64,000 bases of DNA from Candidatus Chloroploca sp. Khr17. Lineage in GTDB: Bacteria; Chloroflexota; Chloroflexia; Chloroflexales; Chloroflexaceae. The translations under genes and the position numbers were made by a program. Where the stretch lies: assembly GCF_004138165.1 (NCBI RefSeq), contig NZ_RYFF01000005.1, positions 148,088 to 212,087 on the forward strand, written 5' to 3'. Positions 6,974 to 16,236 of this stretch are shown here, in pieces (position 1 is the stretch's first letter; each line of letters starts with the position of its first letter). The notes below the pieces were generated by a model. It saw only the letters and a list, made by a program, of their open reading frames with translations, searched no databases and was not told where the DNA came from.

Positions 6974-9900
6974 ATGCCCAGGCTTGCTGCCAGGCGCGAT
7001 CACCTTGAACGTGCATACCGCCGCCGCTTGCTCCGCTTACAGCAGGAGCGCGATCCGCGTGTGCTCAAAGCGCTCTACAATATTAGCCTGACGTGCCGCG
7101 AGCGTCCGAGTTTTCAGGCGATCTTTCAGGCGATCCAGGCTGAACTCGCGACTGTCTTTGATTTTGACGCGGCCTACCTGGCTTTTTGCGATGAGCGTCC
7201 TGAATACTTCAAGTGTGCGCTGCTGGTTGATGAGGGTGATGTTTCGTATATCGAACAGGTTGAGTACGGCTTCCTCACCGGGGCGATTGTGCGGAGTGGG
7301 CAGCCGATGCTCTATCGCGATTTGCTCTATGAGCGCGATCCTGCCTTGCCCCGTGTCCCTTTCGGTCAGATCGAGAAGCGCTCGCGGGCCTGGATGGGTG
7401 TCCCGCTCTTGATCGGCGCGGCCTCGGTTGGCGTGATTTCGCTGCAGAGCTATAAGGTTGGCCTTTATACCCAGGCTACGCTTGACCTGTTGCAGCGCAT
7501 GGCTAATGTGATTGCCGTTGCCCTCGAAAATGTTGCCCTGATCGAACAACAGGAGAATCTCTCGCATGCGCTAGCCGCACAGGTTGCTGCCCGCACTGAA
7601 GAGATTCGTGCCCTCAGTGAGGTCTCGGCAGGGTTGGTGACGCGCAAGCCACTCACGGAGTTGCTCGATCACGCGATTGATGTCGTGCTCGAATTGTTTC
7701 AGCTTGATGCCGGCAATGTGCGCTTGATCGATGAGAACCGCGAATTCCTGGTGCTCTATGCGCAGCGGGGGTTTTCTGAGGCGTATGTTGAGCGGACGAC
7801 CTACTCACGTCTGACGGTCAGCCCGATCCGCGAGGCGGTTTATACGGCACAGCCAATTGTGATTCCTGATAACTGGCGCTCTCACTATGAAGGCATTGGT
7901 TTGCCGTTTGAGGTCTTTCCGCCTGCCGAAAGTTCGCTGATTTTACCGTTAACTATCAGTGGCATGGTGATCGGTACCCTGAACCTCTTCGGGTTGTCCC
8001 CGCGCCCGTTTGAGGAGTACGAAATCAATCTTTCGATGTCGATCGCGTATCAGATTGCGACGATTATTGAAAATGCGCGCTTGCTCGACCAGCGTGAACG
8101 CCAGATTGCTGAACTCCGTGCCCTCGGTACGATCAGTACGGCCGCCCTGACCGCTCCGACGCTCGAAACCTTGCTCTTTACGGTGCGTGATGCCTTGCAG
8201 AGCTTTGTCCAGCTTGATGGGTTGACGGTGATTGCCTATGATCACGAGCGCGGGGTGGTCACGGATAGCCTGATGCTGGAAGAGGGGCGGACGACCCGGT
8301 TGTGGGAGCTTGAGCCGCCGCCGGCGAACTCTTTGACCGCGCATATTCTGGCGACCGGCCAGGTGATGCGCTTCAACGATCTGTCGGTTGAACTTGCGGC
8401 CTACCCAAATATTCGCCATGCCGCCCCGCCCGGGTTGCTGCCGGTACATGCGTGGCTTGGCGTGCCCCTGTATGACCGGAACGGGGTGGTCATTGGTCAG
8501 ATGAGCATTCGGAGTGCGTGCCCTGGTGTTTTTACCCAACGTGATGCGCAGTTCTTACCAAATGTTGCGGCCCAGATTGCCCTCTATCTGCAAAATGTGC
8601 GCCTGCAGAGTCAGCGCGAACGCCAGATTGTTGAACTCGAAGCGATTGGTCAGATCGGTAAACTCGTCGCTGCTTCGTATGACCTCGATCAGATGCTCGC
8701 CGAGACCTATCGCATCTTTCACGAATTGATTGGCGTCAATGTCTTTGCGCTGGTTGTTTGCGATCCTGAGAGTGGTTTGATTACCAATGCCGCCTTTGTT
8801 GAAGAGGGTGAGTGGTTTTCACTCGATCTTGTTGGTCAGCCCCCGCCCCACGCTTCAATGAGCACGTGGATTCTTGCGCAACGTGAGCCGCTGCTTTTTC
8901 AGGATCTGGTCGAACAGCGCGAAGCGTTGCACCGGCGTGGCATTATGCCCCAACCCATTGGTCCGCCCTATGAGGTGCGTTCTTGGGCCGGTGTGCCCGT
9001 GGTTGCGCGTGATGGCGAGTTGATCGGCGTGCTCTCGATCCAGGCGTATCAGCCCTATCGCTATGATGTTGGCACGCTCGATTTTCTGAGCCAGGTGGCG
9101 AGCTATATCAGTCTTGGTGTCCAGAAGGTACGCCTGTTTCAAGAACGTGAACGTCTGCTCCGCGAAGCCCGTGAGAGTGCCGAGGCTGCCGAGCGCCAGG
9201 CCGACCGGATGGCTCTTGTGCATCGGATGGCCTCGGTTTTGTCGGCCCGCCTTGATCAACAGGAGATCCTCGATCTCGCGGCGCGTGAATTGGTGCAACT
9301 CTTTTGGGCCGATCATACGGGGACGGTCATTCTCCACCCTGATGGAACAGGGTATGTCGCGGCTGAATACCCCGATCTCCAACTGGTTGGCCTGCAGATT
9401 GAGGCGAGCGACAACCCGATTGTGCGGCAACTTGCGATAACTCGCCGTCCCGTGGTCATTAATGACCCAGATCACGATCCGCTTGCCGCCGCCTCACGTG
9501 AGCTCTGGCGGTCGCTTGGCATCAAGGCGCTGGTGATCGTCCCGTTGATTAGCCGTGACCGGGTCTTTGGCTCGATTTCGCTCGATAGCCTTAGCGAGCC
9601 ACTCAATTTTAGCGCTGAGGAACTAGAGTTGATGATGACGGTGGCGACTTCGATTGCTGCTGCCATCGAGAATGCGCAACTCTTTGCGGCTGAACAGGCG
9701 CAACGCCAGACCGCCGATACGCTGCGCGAGATGACCCGAGTGCTCAGTTCTTCGTTTGACCCTGCTGAGGTGTTGCGTCTGGTGCTCGATGAGCTTGGCA
9801 AGCTGATTGCATTTGATACGGCTTCGATTATGTTGCGCGAAGGCTCGTATCTGCATATGGTTGCCTTCAAAGGTCGCGCGCAAGACCAAGAGTTGTTCCC

Positions 9901-10942
9901 GTTTATCTTGCCTCTCGAAGGAAGTGCCGGCGGGGCGGTGGTTCTTCGCAATGAACCGCTAGTCTATATTCAAGGGGAGGGGGGCGCTCCGTGGCTGCCA
10001 ATGGAAGTCCTCAACGATATTCGCTCGTGGCTCGGTGTGCCCCTGGTGGCGCGGGGCCGCGTCCTTGGGGTTCTCAATATCGATTCACGTAGCCTCGATC
10101 CGCAGAGCCGTGTGTCGCGGATCTTTACCGAGCGTGAGATTGAGGTCGCACGCGCTTTCGCCAACCATGCCGCCCTCGCGATCGAGAATGCACGCCTCTA
10201 TCAAGAGTCGATCACACGGGTTGAACAAGAACTTGAGATTGCGCGCAAGATCCAGTTGAACCTCTTTCCGCGTGAACTGCCCCGGATGCCACAGGTCGAA
10301 CTGGCGGCGCGTTGTTTGCCTGCACGCGAGACCGGAGGTGATTTCTATGATGTGGTTGACCTTGGTACGCGCGTTGGGGTCATTATCGGTGATGTGAGCG
10401 GCAAATCGTTGCCTGCCGCGATGCTGATGGCCGTGGCGCGCTCGACGGTGCGCTCAGAGGCCCGCAACCACGAGACGCCCTGGGTTGTGTTGACCGAGAC
10501 CAACCGTTGGTTGGTCGATGATGTTCCCCGTTCTAGCTTTGTGGCCGTGAGCTATGCCGTGGTTGATCCTCAGCAGCAGCGGATGGTGCTTGCCTCGGCA
10601 GGCCAGTTGACGCCGCTGCGCTATCGGCGCGATGGAACAACCGATTTTCTGCCGAGCCCTCAGTCGTTGCCGCTAGGCTTTTCGCGTGACACCACATTTT
10701 CGCAGGTCGAGATTGCGCTCGCCCCTGGCGATACGCTGCTTTTTTATACTGACGGCATTGTCGAGGCCCATGATCACGAGCGCAATCTCTTTGGTTTTGA
10801 GCGCTTGCAAGCGCTGCTGGCACACTGGGGGCATCTCGCCCCCGAGGCTTTGATTGATCGTATTGCGTACGATGTCGAGTTGTTTAGCGCTGGTATGCCG
10901 ACCCACGACGATATGACGCTCCTTGTGGTGCGCGTGCATTGA
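6974..10942 (+). CDS. Six-GAF-domain SpoIIE-type (PP2C) serine phosphatase
   Basis: This 1322-residue cytoplasmic signalling protein has no membrane segment. Six tandem GAF domains lie at about 35-190, 215-370, 385-540, 550-715, 745-895 and 910-1075. Each ends in a helix of the type ALENVALIEQQ or AAIENAQLF, and the linkers repeat an RERQIxELxAxG pattern, which points to internal duplication. A coiled helix with ARKIQLNLFPRELP (near 1089) leads to a SpoIIE/RsbU phosphatase domain. Its metal-binding motifs are GGDFYDVV, GDVSGKSLPAAMLM, YTDGIVEA and HDDMTLLVV. Proteins of this kind usually dephosphorylate anti-anti-sigma factors; no STAS or RsbW partner is in the window. The ligands of the GAF domains are unknown. 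Confidence 0.92.
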   Translation: MPRLAARRDHLERAYRRRLLRLQQERDPRVLKALYNISLTCRERPSFQAIFQAIQAELATVFDFDAAYLAFCDERPEYFKCALLVDEGDVSYIEQVEYGFLTGAIVRSGQPMLYRDLLYERDPALPRVPFGQIEKRSRAWMGVPLLIGAASVGVISLQSYKVGLYTQATLDLLQRMANVIAVALENVALIEQQENLSHALAAQVAARTEEIRALSEVSAGLVTRKPLTELLDHAIDVVLELFQLDAGNVRLIDENREFLVLYAQRGFSEAYVERTTYSRLTVSPIREAVYTAQPIVIPDNWRSHYEGIGLPFEVFPPAESSLILPLTISGMVIGTLNLFGLSPRPFEEYEINLSMSIAYQIATIIENARLLDQRERQIAELRALGTISTAALTAPTLETLLFTVRDALQSFVQLDGLTVIAYDHERGVVTDSLMLEEGRTTRLWELEPPPANSLTAHILATGQVMRFNDLSVELAAYPNIRHAAPPGLLPVHAWLGVPLYDRNGVVIGQMSIRSACPGVFTQRDAQFLPNVAAQIALYLQNVRLQSQRERQIVELEAIGQIGKLVAASYDLDQMLAETYRIFHELIGVNVFALVVCDPESGLITNAAFVEEGEWFSLDLVGQPPPHASMSTWILAQREPLLFQDLVEQREALHRRGIMPQPIGPPYEVRSWAGVPVVARDGELIGVLSIQAYQPYRYDVGTLDFLSQVASYISLGVQKVRLFQERERLLREARESAEAAERQADRMALVHRMASVLSARLDQQEILDLAARELVQLFWADHTGTVILHPDGTGYVAAEYPDLQLVGLQIEASDNPIVRQLAITRRPVVINDPDHDPLAAASRELWRSLGIKALVIVPLISRDRVFGSISLDSLSEPLNFSAEELELMMTVATSIAAAIENAQLFAAEQAQRQTADTLREMTRVLSSSFDPAEVLRLVLDELGKLIAFDTASIMLREGSYLHMVAFKGRAQDQELFPFILPLEGSAGGAVVLRNEPLVYIQGEGGAPWLPMEVLNDIRSWLGVPLVARGRVLGVLNIDSRSLDPQSRVSRIFTEREIEVARAFANHAALAIENARLYQESITRVEQELEIARKIQLNLFPRELPRMPQVELAARCLPARETGGDFYDVVDLGTRVGVIIGDVSGKSLPAAMLMAVARSTVRSEARNHETPWVVLTETNRWLVDDVPRSSFVAVSYAVVDPQQQRMVLASAGQLTPLRYRRDGTTDFLPSPQSLPLGFSRDTTFSQVEIALAPGDTLLFYTDGIVEAHDHERNLFGFERLQALLAHWGHLAPEALIDRIAYDVELFSAGMPTHDDMTLLVVRVH

Positions 10943-10949
10943 AGCAGTA

Positions 10950-11945
10950 TCAACAAACTTCAACGATCTGCCAGTTCAACGTTTCGCCGGCTGCGAAGGG
11001 GACAACGTCACCGTAGCGCTCGGGTACCCGCCAGGCTTCCCGTGCCAGGCGAACCTGCTTCGCCGGTGGCTCGAGGCCGTAGATGCGGCGCGCATTGTCG
11101 GAAACAAAAGCCTGGAGTTGGTCAAGTGCTTCGTGACGCTCAAAAAGATCCGCGAGCATGGGCAGGATCACCGGTGCCGTGAAGACTCCGGCGGCACATC
11201 CTGCCGCCTCTTTGCGGTGGATTGGGTGCGGGGCCGAGTCGCTCCCAAACATCAGGCGCGGATGAGCCCGCAAGGCTGCCGCAAGCAATGCGGCACGATC
11301 CTCGGGGCGCTTGGCGATAGGCTTGCAAAAGAGGTGCGGGGCCAGCAAGCCTCCTGCGACATCATCAAGCGTGATCAGCAGATGATGCAATGTTACCGTA
11401 GCCGCCAGATTCGGATATTCATCGAGCAGCGCCAAGGCCCCCGCCGTGGTGATATGCTCCATCACAATCGTCAGGCGGGGGAAGCGTTGCGCCCAATGTG
11501 CATAGAAAGGCAGAAACTCGGTCTCGCGGTCGAGCACAAAGCCGTGACTCTCGCCGTGAACCAGCAGCGGAATGCCAAGCTCTTCAAGCAAGGCCAGGGT
11601 TGGTTCCACCCCCGCCAGATCGCTGACGCCACCGCTGCTATTGGTCGTCACCCCATCAGGATAGAGTTTTACCCCGATGATCGCTGGGCGTGCTGCCGCC
11701 AGGGTCGCCCGGTCGTAGGCACGAAAAAAGAGCGTCATCAGCGGAAGGAAGCGGTGGGGCACAACCGCTGCCTCGATCGCCGCGCGATAGGTCGTAAGCC
11801 GTTCAAGGGTGTCGACCGGGGGAACAAGATTCGGCATGATCACGGCCCCGGCAAACGCCTGAGCACTGAGGGGCGCAACCAACTCGAGCATTGCTCCTTC
11901 ACGCAAATGGAGGTGCATATCGAGGGGCGCTTCGAGGGTGAGCAT
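10950..11945 (-). CDS. pyrC: Dihydroorotase (class II, PyrC type)
   Basis: This enzyme cyclises N-carbamoyl-aspartate to dihydroorotate in pyrimidine synthesis. The 331-residue length is close to that of E. coli PyrC. The metal site starts with DMHLHLREG; the carbamylated lysine is in [16 protein letters not shown]; later metal ligands are in PLLVHGES and VMEHITT, and the catalytic aspartate is in [11 protein letters not shown] clear ribosome site (AAGGAG) precedes the ATG by 9 nt. The gene ends only 7 bp from the convergent GAF phosphatase, with no hairpin between them. Confidence 0.95.
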   Translation of the reverse strand: MLTLEAPLDMHLHLREGAMLELVAPLSAQAFAGAVIMPNLVPPVDTLERLTTYRAAIEAAVVPHRFLPLMTLFFRAYDRATLAAARPAIIGVKLYPDGVTTNSSGGVSDLAGVEPTLALLEELGIPLLVHGESHGFVLDRETEFLPFYAHWAQRFPRLTIVMEHITTAGALALLDEYPNLAATVTLHHLLITLDDVAGGLLAPHLFCKPIAKRPEDRAALLAAALRAHPRLMFGSDSAPHPIHRKEAAGCAAGVFTAPVILPMLADLFERHEALDQLQAFVSDNARRIYGLEPPAKQVRLAREAWRVPERYGDVVPFAAGETLNWQIVEVC

Positions 11946-11995
11946 CGGATGGTTCTCCTTCTTGACCAGTATGTGCTGGCAACGCTTGCTAACTG

Positions 11996-12024
11996 ATCAT
12001 ACAATACGAGCGGGCAATTGCCAA
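11996..12024 (-). promoter_or_regulatory. Promoter for pyrC
   Basis: On the minus strand TTGGCA and TATGAT are separated by exactly 17 nt, with the -10 box 50 nt before the pyrC ATG. No PyrR or other attenuator structure is evident in the short leader. Confidence 0.65.
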
Positions 12025-12090
12025 CGGGCCTGGGGTCCTGCGGCAGGGCGATTGCATGATACGAAACCGGAGACAAAAAGACGCGCTATC

Positions 12091-12215
12091 AGGGCACCCG
12101 CAAGGGGTGCCCCTACCGGCCGGGTGCCAGACCCGGTGTATGGGCTCGCCTTGCGGGTGCCCGGGCCCGGTGTACGGGCACCCCTTGCGGGTGCCCGGGC
12201 GGGTGCATACACGGA
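12091..12215. repeat. Cluster of short GC-rich palindromic repeats
   Basis: Three related units of about 23-25 bp have the core gggcaccc/gcaag/gggtgccc or its complement: one at 12091-12114, a degenerate one near 12141-12163, and a clean one at 12175-12197. Between them are further inverted pieces such as ccgggtgccagacccgg. The gap from 11946 to 12297 otherwise holds only the pyrC promoter. I see no gene in it; frames running through it are repeat-derived. Confidence 0.75.
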
Positions 12216-12297
12216 AGATGCCATCGCCCTAGGGCCTGCGGTTCTCAAAACTTGTGCGTCACAAGATAGATTCTTATCGGAAGGGAAAGCCGAATCA

Positions 12298-12699
12298 ATG
12301 AACACATCTGTTACCCTCACGCCACCGCAACGTGCGCTGCTCGACGAACGGCACTATGCGGTGATCGCTACGCTCAATGCCGATGGCAGCATTCAACAGA
12401 CGGTTGTCTGGTACCTCCTGGATGGGGATGTGATCTGTTTTAGTGTTGGTGATCAGAGTGTCAAGGCCCGCAACCTGCGCCGTACGCCGACGATTAGCAT
12501 CACGATCGAAGACGGGATTCGCTATCTATCGTTGCAAGGCGAGGCGATTGTTGAGCCGAGCGATCCTGCGCTGCGTCTACGCCTGGCGCAGCGTTACCTG
12601 GCTCCTGAGCGTGTTCAGGAATGGTTGACCCGTCGACCAGATGCGCCCCGTGCCAGTGTGCGTGTTGCGATCAGGCGTGTCTACGGGCAAGGGGTGTAA
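12298..12699 (+). CDS. PPOX-class (pyridoxamine phosphate oxidase-like) FMN/F420-binding protein
   Basis: This 133-residue split-barrel protein is of the pyridoxamine 5'-phosphate oxidase superfamily, close to the small F420-dependent PPOX proteins. Typical features are RHYAVIATLNADGSIQQTVVWY at the N-terminus (here ERHYAVIAT), the GDVICFSVGDQSVKARNLRRTP stretch that contacts the cofactor phosphate, and SLQGEAIV. An oxidoreductase role on a small molecule is likely; the substrate is unknown. The start at 12298 follows AAGGGA by about 10 nt; the longer frame upstream crosses the repeat cluster. An LLM oxidoreductase at 34534 also suggests F420 use. Confidence 0.8.
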   Translation: MNTSVTLTPPQRALLDERHYAVIATLNADGSIQQTVVWYLLDGDVICFSVGDQSVKARNLRRTPTISITIEDGIRYLSLQGEAIVEPSDPALRLRLAQRYLAPERVQEWLTRRPDAPRASVRVAIRRVYGQGV

Positions 12700-12773
12700 T
12701 GGTGCGTGTACCGTGTGCCAGCAACGCTGGCACGCGGCCCACGTACCCTTGTGTGGACGGACGCCAAACCACC

Positions 12774-14666
12774 TTAGGCCCCGGCAAAGACGACGTGTTG
12801 ACGTAAAAAATCGTCAATGGCGCGGTAGTAGGTTGCAATTGTTTCGGCCCGCCGCCAGCCGTGGCCTTCGCCGTCGAAGAGGTGGTAGATGTGTGGGATG
12901 CCACGTCGTCGCAGGGCCGCAACAATCGTTTCGGCCTGATCGGGCGGCACGACCCGGTCTTCACTGCCTTGAAAGATTGCCATCGGGGCGTTGATCCGTT
13001 CGGCGTGAAAGAGCGGTGAGCGTTCGCGGTAGCGCGTGGCCGTTTCTGGCAAGGGGCCGACCAGACTGTCGAGGTAGTGCGCCTCGAATTTGTGGGTGTC
13101 GGTTGCCAGGGCAAAGAGGTTGCTGACGCCGTAACGGCAAATGCCTGCACGAAAGCGTTCGGGTGCCTGACAGAGCGCCTCAAGCACGGTGTAGCCACCC
13201 GCGCTGCCTCCTATGATGATGATCCGTGAAGCGTCAGCCAGGTTCTCTTGCGCAAGATAGTGAGCTCCGCTGATCGCATCGGCCACGTCAAAGACGCCCC
13301 ATGCGTAGCGCAGACTCTGGGCGTAGGCGCGCCCGTAGCCGGTGCTTCCACGGTAGTTGACGTCGAGCACAACATAACCACGGGTCGCAAAGAATTGAAC
13401 CTCACCGCTATAGGTCGCCACCGCCTGATCAGTTGGGCCGCCGTGAATACGGATCACCGCAGGTGGTTTTGGGCCATCTTGGTTGGGGTCATATCCCGGT
13501 GGCAGGTAGAGCATGCCGTGGATTGTGGCGGTTCCTGCGACCCAACTGACGCACTGTACGTCGGCCAATTGCTCTTTTGCCACCAGTTCGCTACTGCTCC
13601 GGCGCAGGATTTGGGTGGTTGCTGCATTCTGTACGACCAGGCGGGGCGGTATGGTCGAAGCCGAGGCCAGACTCACCAGGTCGTCGTTCCGGGGGGAAGC
13701 GGCAAGCTGTGAAAACCAGGTATATCCCTCGGGATTGGCAAGGGTAGACGCAGGACTGCCGTCAATGGGCAGAGCCTCGATGCTTCGTATGCCACGCTCA
13801 TTGTGCAGCGCATAAATCCGCTGGCTGTCATGGCTCCACGCCAAAGAGCGTAAACCTTGCGCCCAGGCTGGCTGCCCATACTCGCCCGCGCCCGCGCTGA
13901 GCCGTCGGTTGTTCCCCGTCGCCACTTCGTAGAGATACACCTGCCACGTACCCTCGTGATCAGATCCATACGCGAGATAGTGCCCATCGGGTGAAAAGCA
14001 GGGCTGCACAATGCTCTGGCCTTCACCCCCAGCGACTATACGGGTCGTATGCACGTGTGGCAGTTGCCCCTCGAACCCAAGCTCGGCCAGATAGAGGGTC
14101 GAGCTATCCCAGGGCATATGGGGATGCTGCCATGCCACATAGGCGATGCGGTCACCCGCAGGATGCCAGCAGGGCCACATCACAAAATCGTGCCCTCTGA
14201 CTAGTTGTTGCGGCCAGTGGGTGCCATCAAGTGACGTAATGGCGAGGCAATCCTGCTCTTCATAACTATGGACAAAGATCACCGTTTTGCCATCAGGGGC
14301 AAGCGCAGGGGCGGCGGCGGACCCAAAGGCTGGTGTCACTGGGCGGCGCGAATTCCCGTCGAGGTGCTGGCACCAGAGGCGGCCCGAAGAAGCTTCGGCA
14401 AAGACAACCTGCCCATCGCCAACGGCAAAAGCGCCTCCGCCATAGCCAACCCGCCCGCGCACCGCAAGATCGCCGGGGGTCAGTTCACGGGGTGCATCGT
14501 TACGCTGCGTATCAACGCACCAGAGCGCGCCGCGCCCATCAAGGGCCTCGAGCCAGACGATATACCGCCCACTGGCATCCCAGAGCACATCATCGAGGCG
14601 CAACGAAGCCGCCATCTGGCGTGGAGTCAACGGACTGGCCCACAACCCGAAGGGTAGAGTCTGCAT
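12774..14666 (-). CDS. S9 family prolyl oligopeptidase-like peptidase (acylaminoacyl-peptidase type)
   Basis: This 630-residue serine peptidase probably cleaves short or N-acylated peptides in the cytoplasm; no signal peptide is visible. The N-terminal half (about 30-360) is a WD/TolB-like beta-propeller with repeats such as SPDGHYLAYGSDHEG and WSHDSQRIYAL. The C-terminal half is an alpha/beta hydrolase with the nucleophile in GGSAGGYT, the aspartate in GSEDRVVPP and the histidine in GEGHGW. I took the ATG at 14666; the longer frame upstream overlaps the enoyl-CoA hydratase gene and has no protein-like composition. It follows that gene by 7 bp and is probably cotranscribed. Confidence 0.92.
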   Translation of the reverse strand: MQTLPFGLWASPLTPRQMAASLRLDDVLWDASGRYIVWLEALDGRGALWCVDTQRNDAPRELTPGDLAVRGRVGYGGGAFAVGDGQVVFAEASSGRLWCQHLDGNSRRPVTPAFGSAAAPALAPDGKTVIFVHSYEEQDCLAITSLDGTHWPQQLVRGHDFVMWPCWHPAGDRIAYVAWQHPHMPWDSSTLYLAELGFEGQLPHVHTTRIVAGGEGQSIVQPCFSPDGHYLAYGSDHEGTWQVYLYEVATGNNRRLSAGAGEYGQPAWAQGLRSLAWSHDSQRIYALHNERGIRSIEALPIDGSPASTLANPEGYTWFSQLAASPRNDDLVSLASASTIPPRLVVQNAATTQILRRSSSELVAKEQLADVQCVSWVAGTATIHGMLYLPPGYDPNQDGPKPPAVIRIHGGPTDQAVATYSGEVQFFATRGYVVLDVNYRGSTGYGRAYAQSLRYAWGVFDVADAISGAHYLAQENLADASRIIIIGGSAGGYTVLEALCQAPERFRAGICRYGVSNLFALATDTHKFEAHYLDSLVGPLPETATRYRERSPLFHAERINAPMAIFQGSEDRVVPPDQAETIVAALRRRGIPHIYHLFDGEGHGWRRAETIATYYRAIDDFLRQHVVFAGA

Positions 14667-14673
14667 AGGGCTC

Positions 14674-15456
14674 CTACTGAAAGCGAGCGGCGCGCTTCTG
14701 CACAAACGCGGCCACACCCTCACGGAAATCGGGGTGCGCCCCGGCAATCTGCTGCGCGTGGAGCTCGTAGTCGAGCATGGCATCAAGCGTGGCGTGTTGC
14801 GACTCGGCGAGGCCGGCTTTGATGAGCCGGATTGCCGTTGCCGGGCCGCGTGCGAGCTGGGCGGCGAGCGCCTGGGCAGCGGCGAGCACCTCGTCATCAG
14901 GCACAACGCGATTGACCATTCCCCAGGCCATGGCGGTAGTCGCATCAAGCTCGCCACCGAGCGCGGCAAGCTCAAACGCACGGGTTTGACCAATGAGACG
15001 GGGCAGGGTATAGAGCATCCCGCAGTCGGGAATCAGGCCAATGCGGGCAAACGCAACGACCAGACGGGCTTGCTGGCCGGCCAGTCGGAGATCGCATGCC
15101 AGTGCGAGGCTCAACCCGGCCCCTGCGGCGACCCCATTGATGGCGGCAAGGATCGGCTTGGGGAGCGTCTGGAGCTTGCGCACCAGCGGATTATAACTGT
15201 CGCGCAGGCGTTCGCCAATCATCGCGACGGTGCCTTCGGTTGGAAACTCGCGCAGATCCTGCCCGCTGCAAAAGGCCTGGTCAGTCCCTGTAAGAATCAC
15301 CGCCCGCACTGACGGATCATCTTCAGCCCTTGCCAGGCCAGCCATAAGATCGGCGTGCATCTGCGCATTGAGCGCGTGATAAACTTCCGGACGATTCAAC
15401 GTGAGCGTCGCCACACCGTCATGAACCGAATAGAGCACCGTTGCTTCATTAGCCAT
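14674..15456 (-). CDS. Enoyl-CoA hydratase/isomerase, PaaG-like
   Basis: This 260-residue crotonase-fold enzyme acts on a CoA thioester. The oxyanion-hole segments are AFCSGQDLREF and NGVAAGAGLSLALACDLRLA. The phrase IGLIPDCGMLYTLPRLIG and the spacing YNPLVRKLQTLPKP resemble PaaG (ring epoxyphenylacetyl-CoA isomerase) more than fatty-acid hydratases, but no other phenylacetate genes are nearby, so the true substrate is open. The start at 15456 has AAGGA 7 nt upstream; the frame extends further but overlaps the preceding gene. It sits between a metallopeptidase gene (10 bp upstream) and a peptidase gene (7 bp downstream). Confidence 0.88.
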   Translation of the reverse strand: MANEATVLYSVHDGVATLTLNRPEVYHALNAQMHADLMAGLARAEDDPSVRAVILTGTDQAFCSGQDLREFPTEGTVAMIGERLRDSYNPLVRKLQTLPKPILAAINGVAAGAGLSLALACDLRLAGQQARLVVAFARIGLIPDCGMLYTLPRLIGQTRAFELAALGGELDATTAMAWGMVNRVVPDDEVLAAAQALAAQLARGPATAIRLIKAGLAESQHATLDAMLDYELHAQQIAGAHPDFREGVAAFVQKRAARFQ

Positions 15457-15466
15457 ACCAACGTCC

Positions 15467-15967
15467 TTATGCCTCATCGTCAAGTTGTTCCAACCCAACC
15501 GCCATCAGATACCCCCGCGCACGTTCGGTAAGCGGGTACTGTTCAACAATGCTCCAGAACCGGGGGCCATGATTCGCCTCAAGCAAATGGGCGAGCTCGT
15601 GCATCACCACATATTCCTGGACAAAACGGGGCATATGCGCCAGCCGATGCGAAATTCGGATCGTACTATCGATCGGGGTGCAACTACCAAAGCGTTTGTT
15701 CTGTTGCATTGACCAGGTAATGCTAGCCCAGTGCAGGGCATTCTGAAAATAACGGTGATTGAGTTCACTGGCGATTGCGTGCAGGTTCGCATCATCAAGC
15801 GCCTCTTTTTGCGCACGGCGCTCGATCCGGCCAGTTAAATGGGCGATAATCGGCTGGAGTTCTTCATCAGAAAGATGGGCTGGCGCAAGGATTTCGATCG
15901 TATCGCCGTCCTGACGGGCACTCACGGTTTTGGAACGCTTCTTGCTTCGCGTGATTTTGATCTTCAT
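15467..15967 (-). CDS. YgjP-like (DUF45) metal-dependent hydrolase
   Basis: This 166-residue zinc metallopeptidase-like protein is of the YgjP family. The metal site is HELAHLLEANHGPRFW, with HExxH and a further histidine in the family position. The N-terminus is basic (KITRSKKRSKT). The central WSMQQNKRFGSCTP matches the family's conserved WGSCxxxG-like region. Either the ATG at 15967 or one four codons upstream (15979) may be used; I prefer 15967 because GGGGGT lies just before it. The physiological substrate of YgjP proteins is not established. It heads the three-gene minus-strand cluster. Confidence 0.87.
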   Translation of the reverse strand: MKIKITRSKKRSKTVSARQDGDTIEILAPAHLSDEELQPIIAHLTGRIERRAQKEALDDANLHAIASELNHRYFQNALHWASITWSMQQNKRFGSCTPIDSTIRISHRLAHMPRFVQEYVVMHELAHLLEANHGPRFWSIVEQYPLTERARGYLMAVGLEQLDDEA

Positions 15968-16099
15968 GGCAACCCCCATCTATGGGGTGCAGCACCGTAG
16001 AGGTCTCATGTTCAGGGCGGCTACGCTCCTGATAGTTCTTATTATACAGGAGACCACTCGTTTTTCTGCCGCATGATCCTTCCCCAACGTAACCAGAAC

Positions 16100-16108
16100 T
16101 GGTATAAT
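16100..16108 (+). promoter_or_regulatory. Candidate extended -10 promoter
   Basis: TGGTATAAT matches the TGn-extended -10 consensus exactly. It lies about 130 nt before the hypothetical membrane protein at 16237, in the 270-nt gap between divergent genes. No clear -35 is seen. Confidence 0.5.
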
Positions 16109-16236
16109 TCCCACAACATAGTTTGCAAAATACAACCAAAGAGCAAGGCTTCTGCGCTTAAAGAAAGATTATCGGGTCGTTGTGCTTGTGGTGTGATCCT
16201 TCCAACCTCCCTATCATCATCTAGACGGGAAGTCGT

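Noticed and set aside
11946..12297. Long plus-strand frame through the repeat cluster
   Set aside because: The translation is driven by GC-rich palindromes; PPOX homology begins only at 12298.
14667..14993. Extension of the S9 peptidase into the enoyl-CoA hydratase gene
   Set aside because: Its residues look like out-of-frame coding sequence (Ser/Arg/Pro-rich); the real start follows 7 bp after the hydratase stop.
14674..15456. Phenylacetate degradation cluster
   Set aside because: The PaaG-like gene is isolated; neighbours are peptidase genes.
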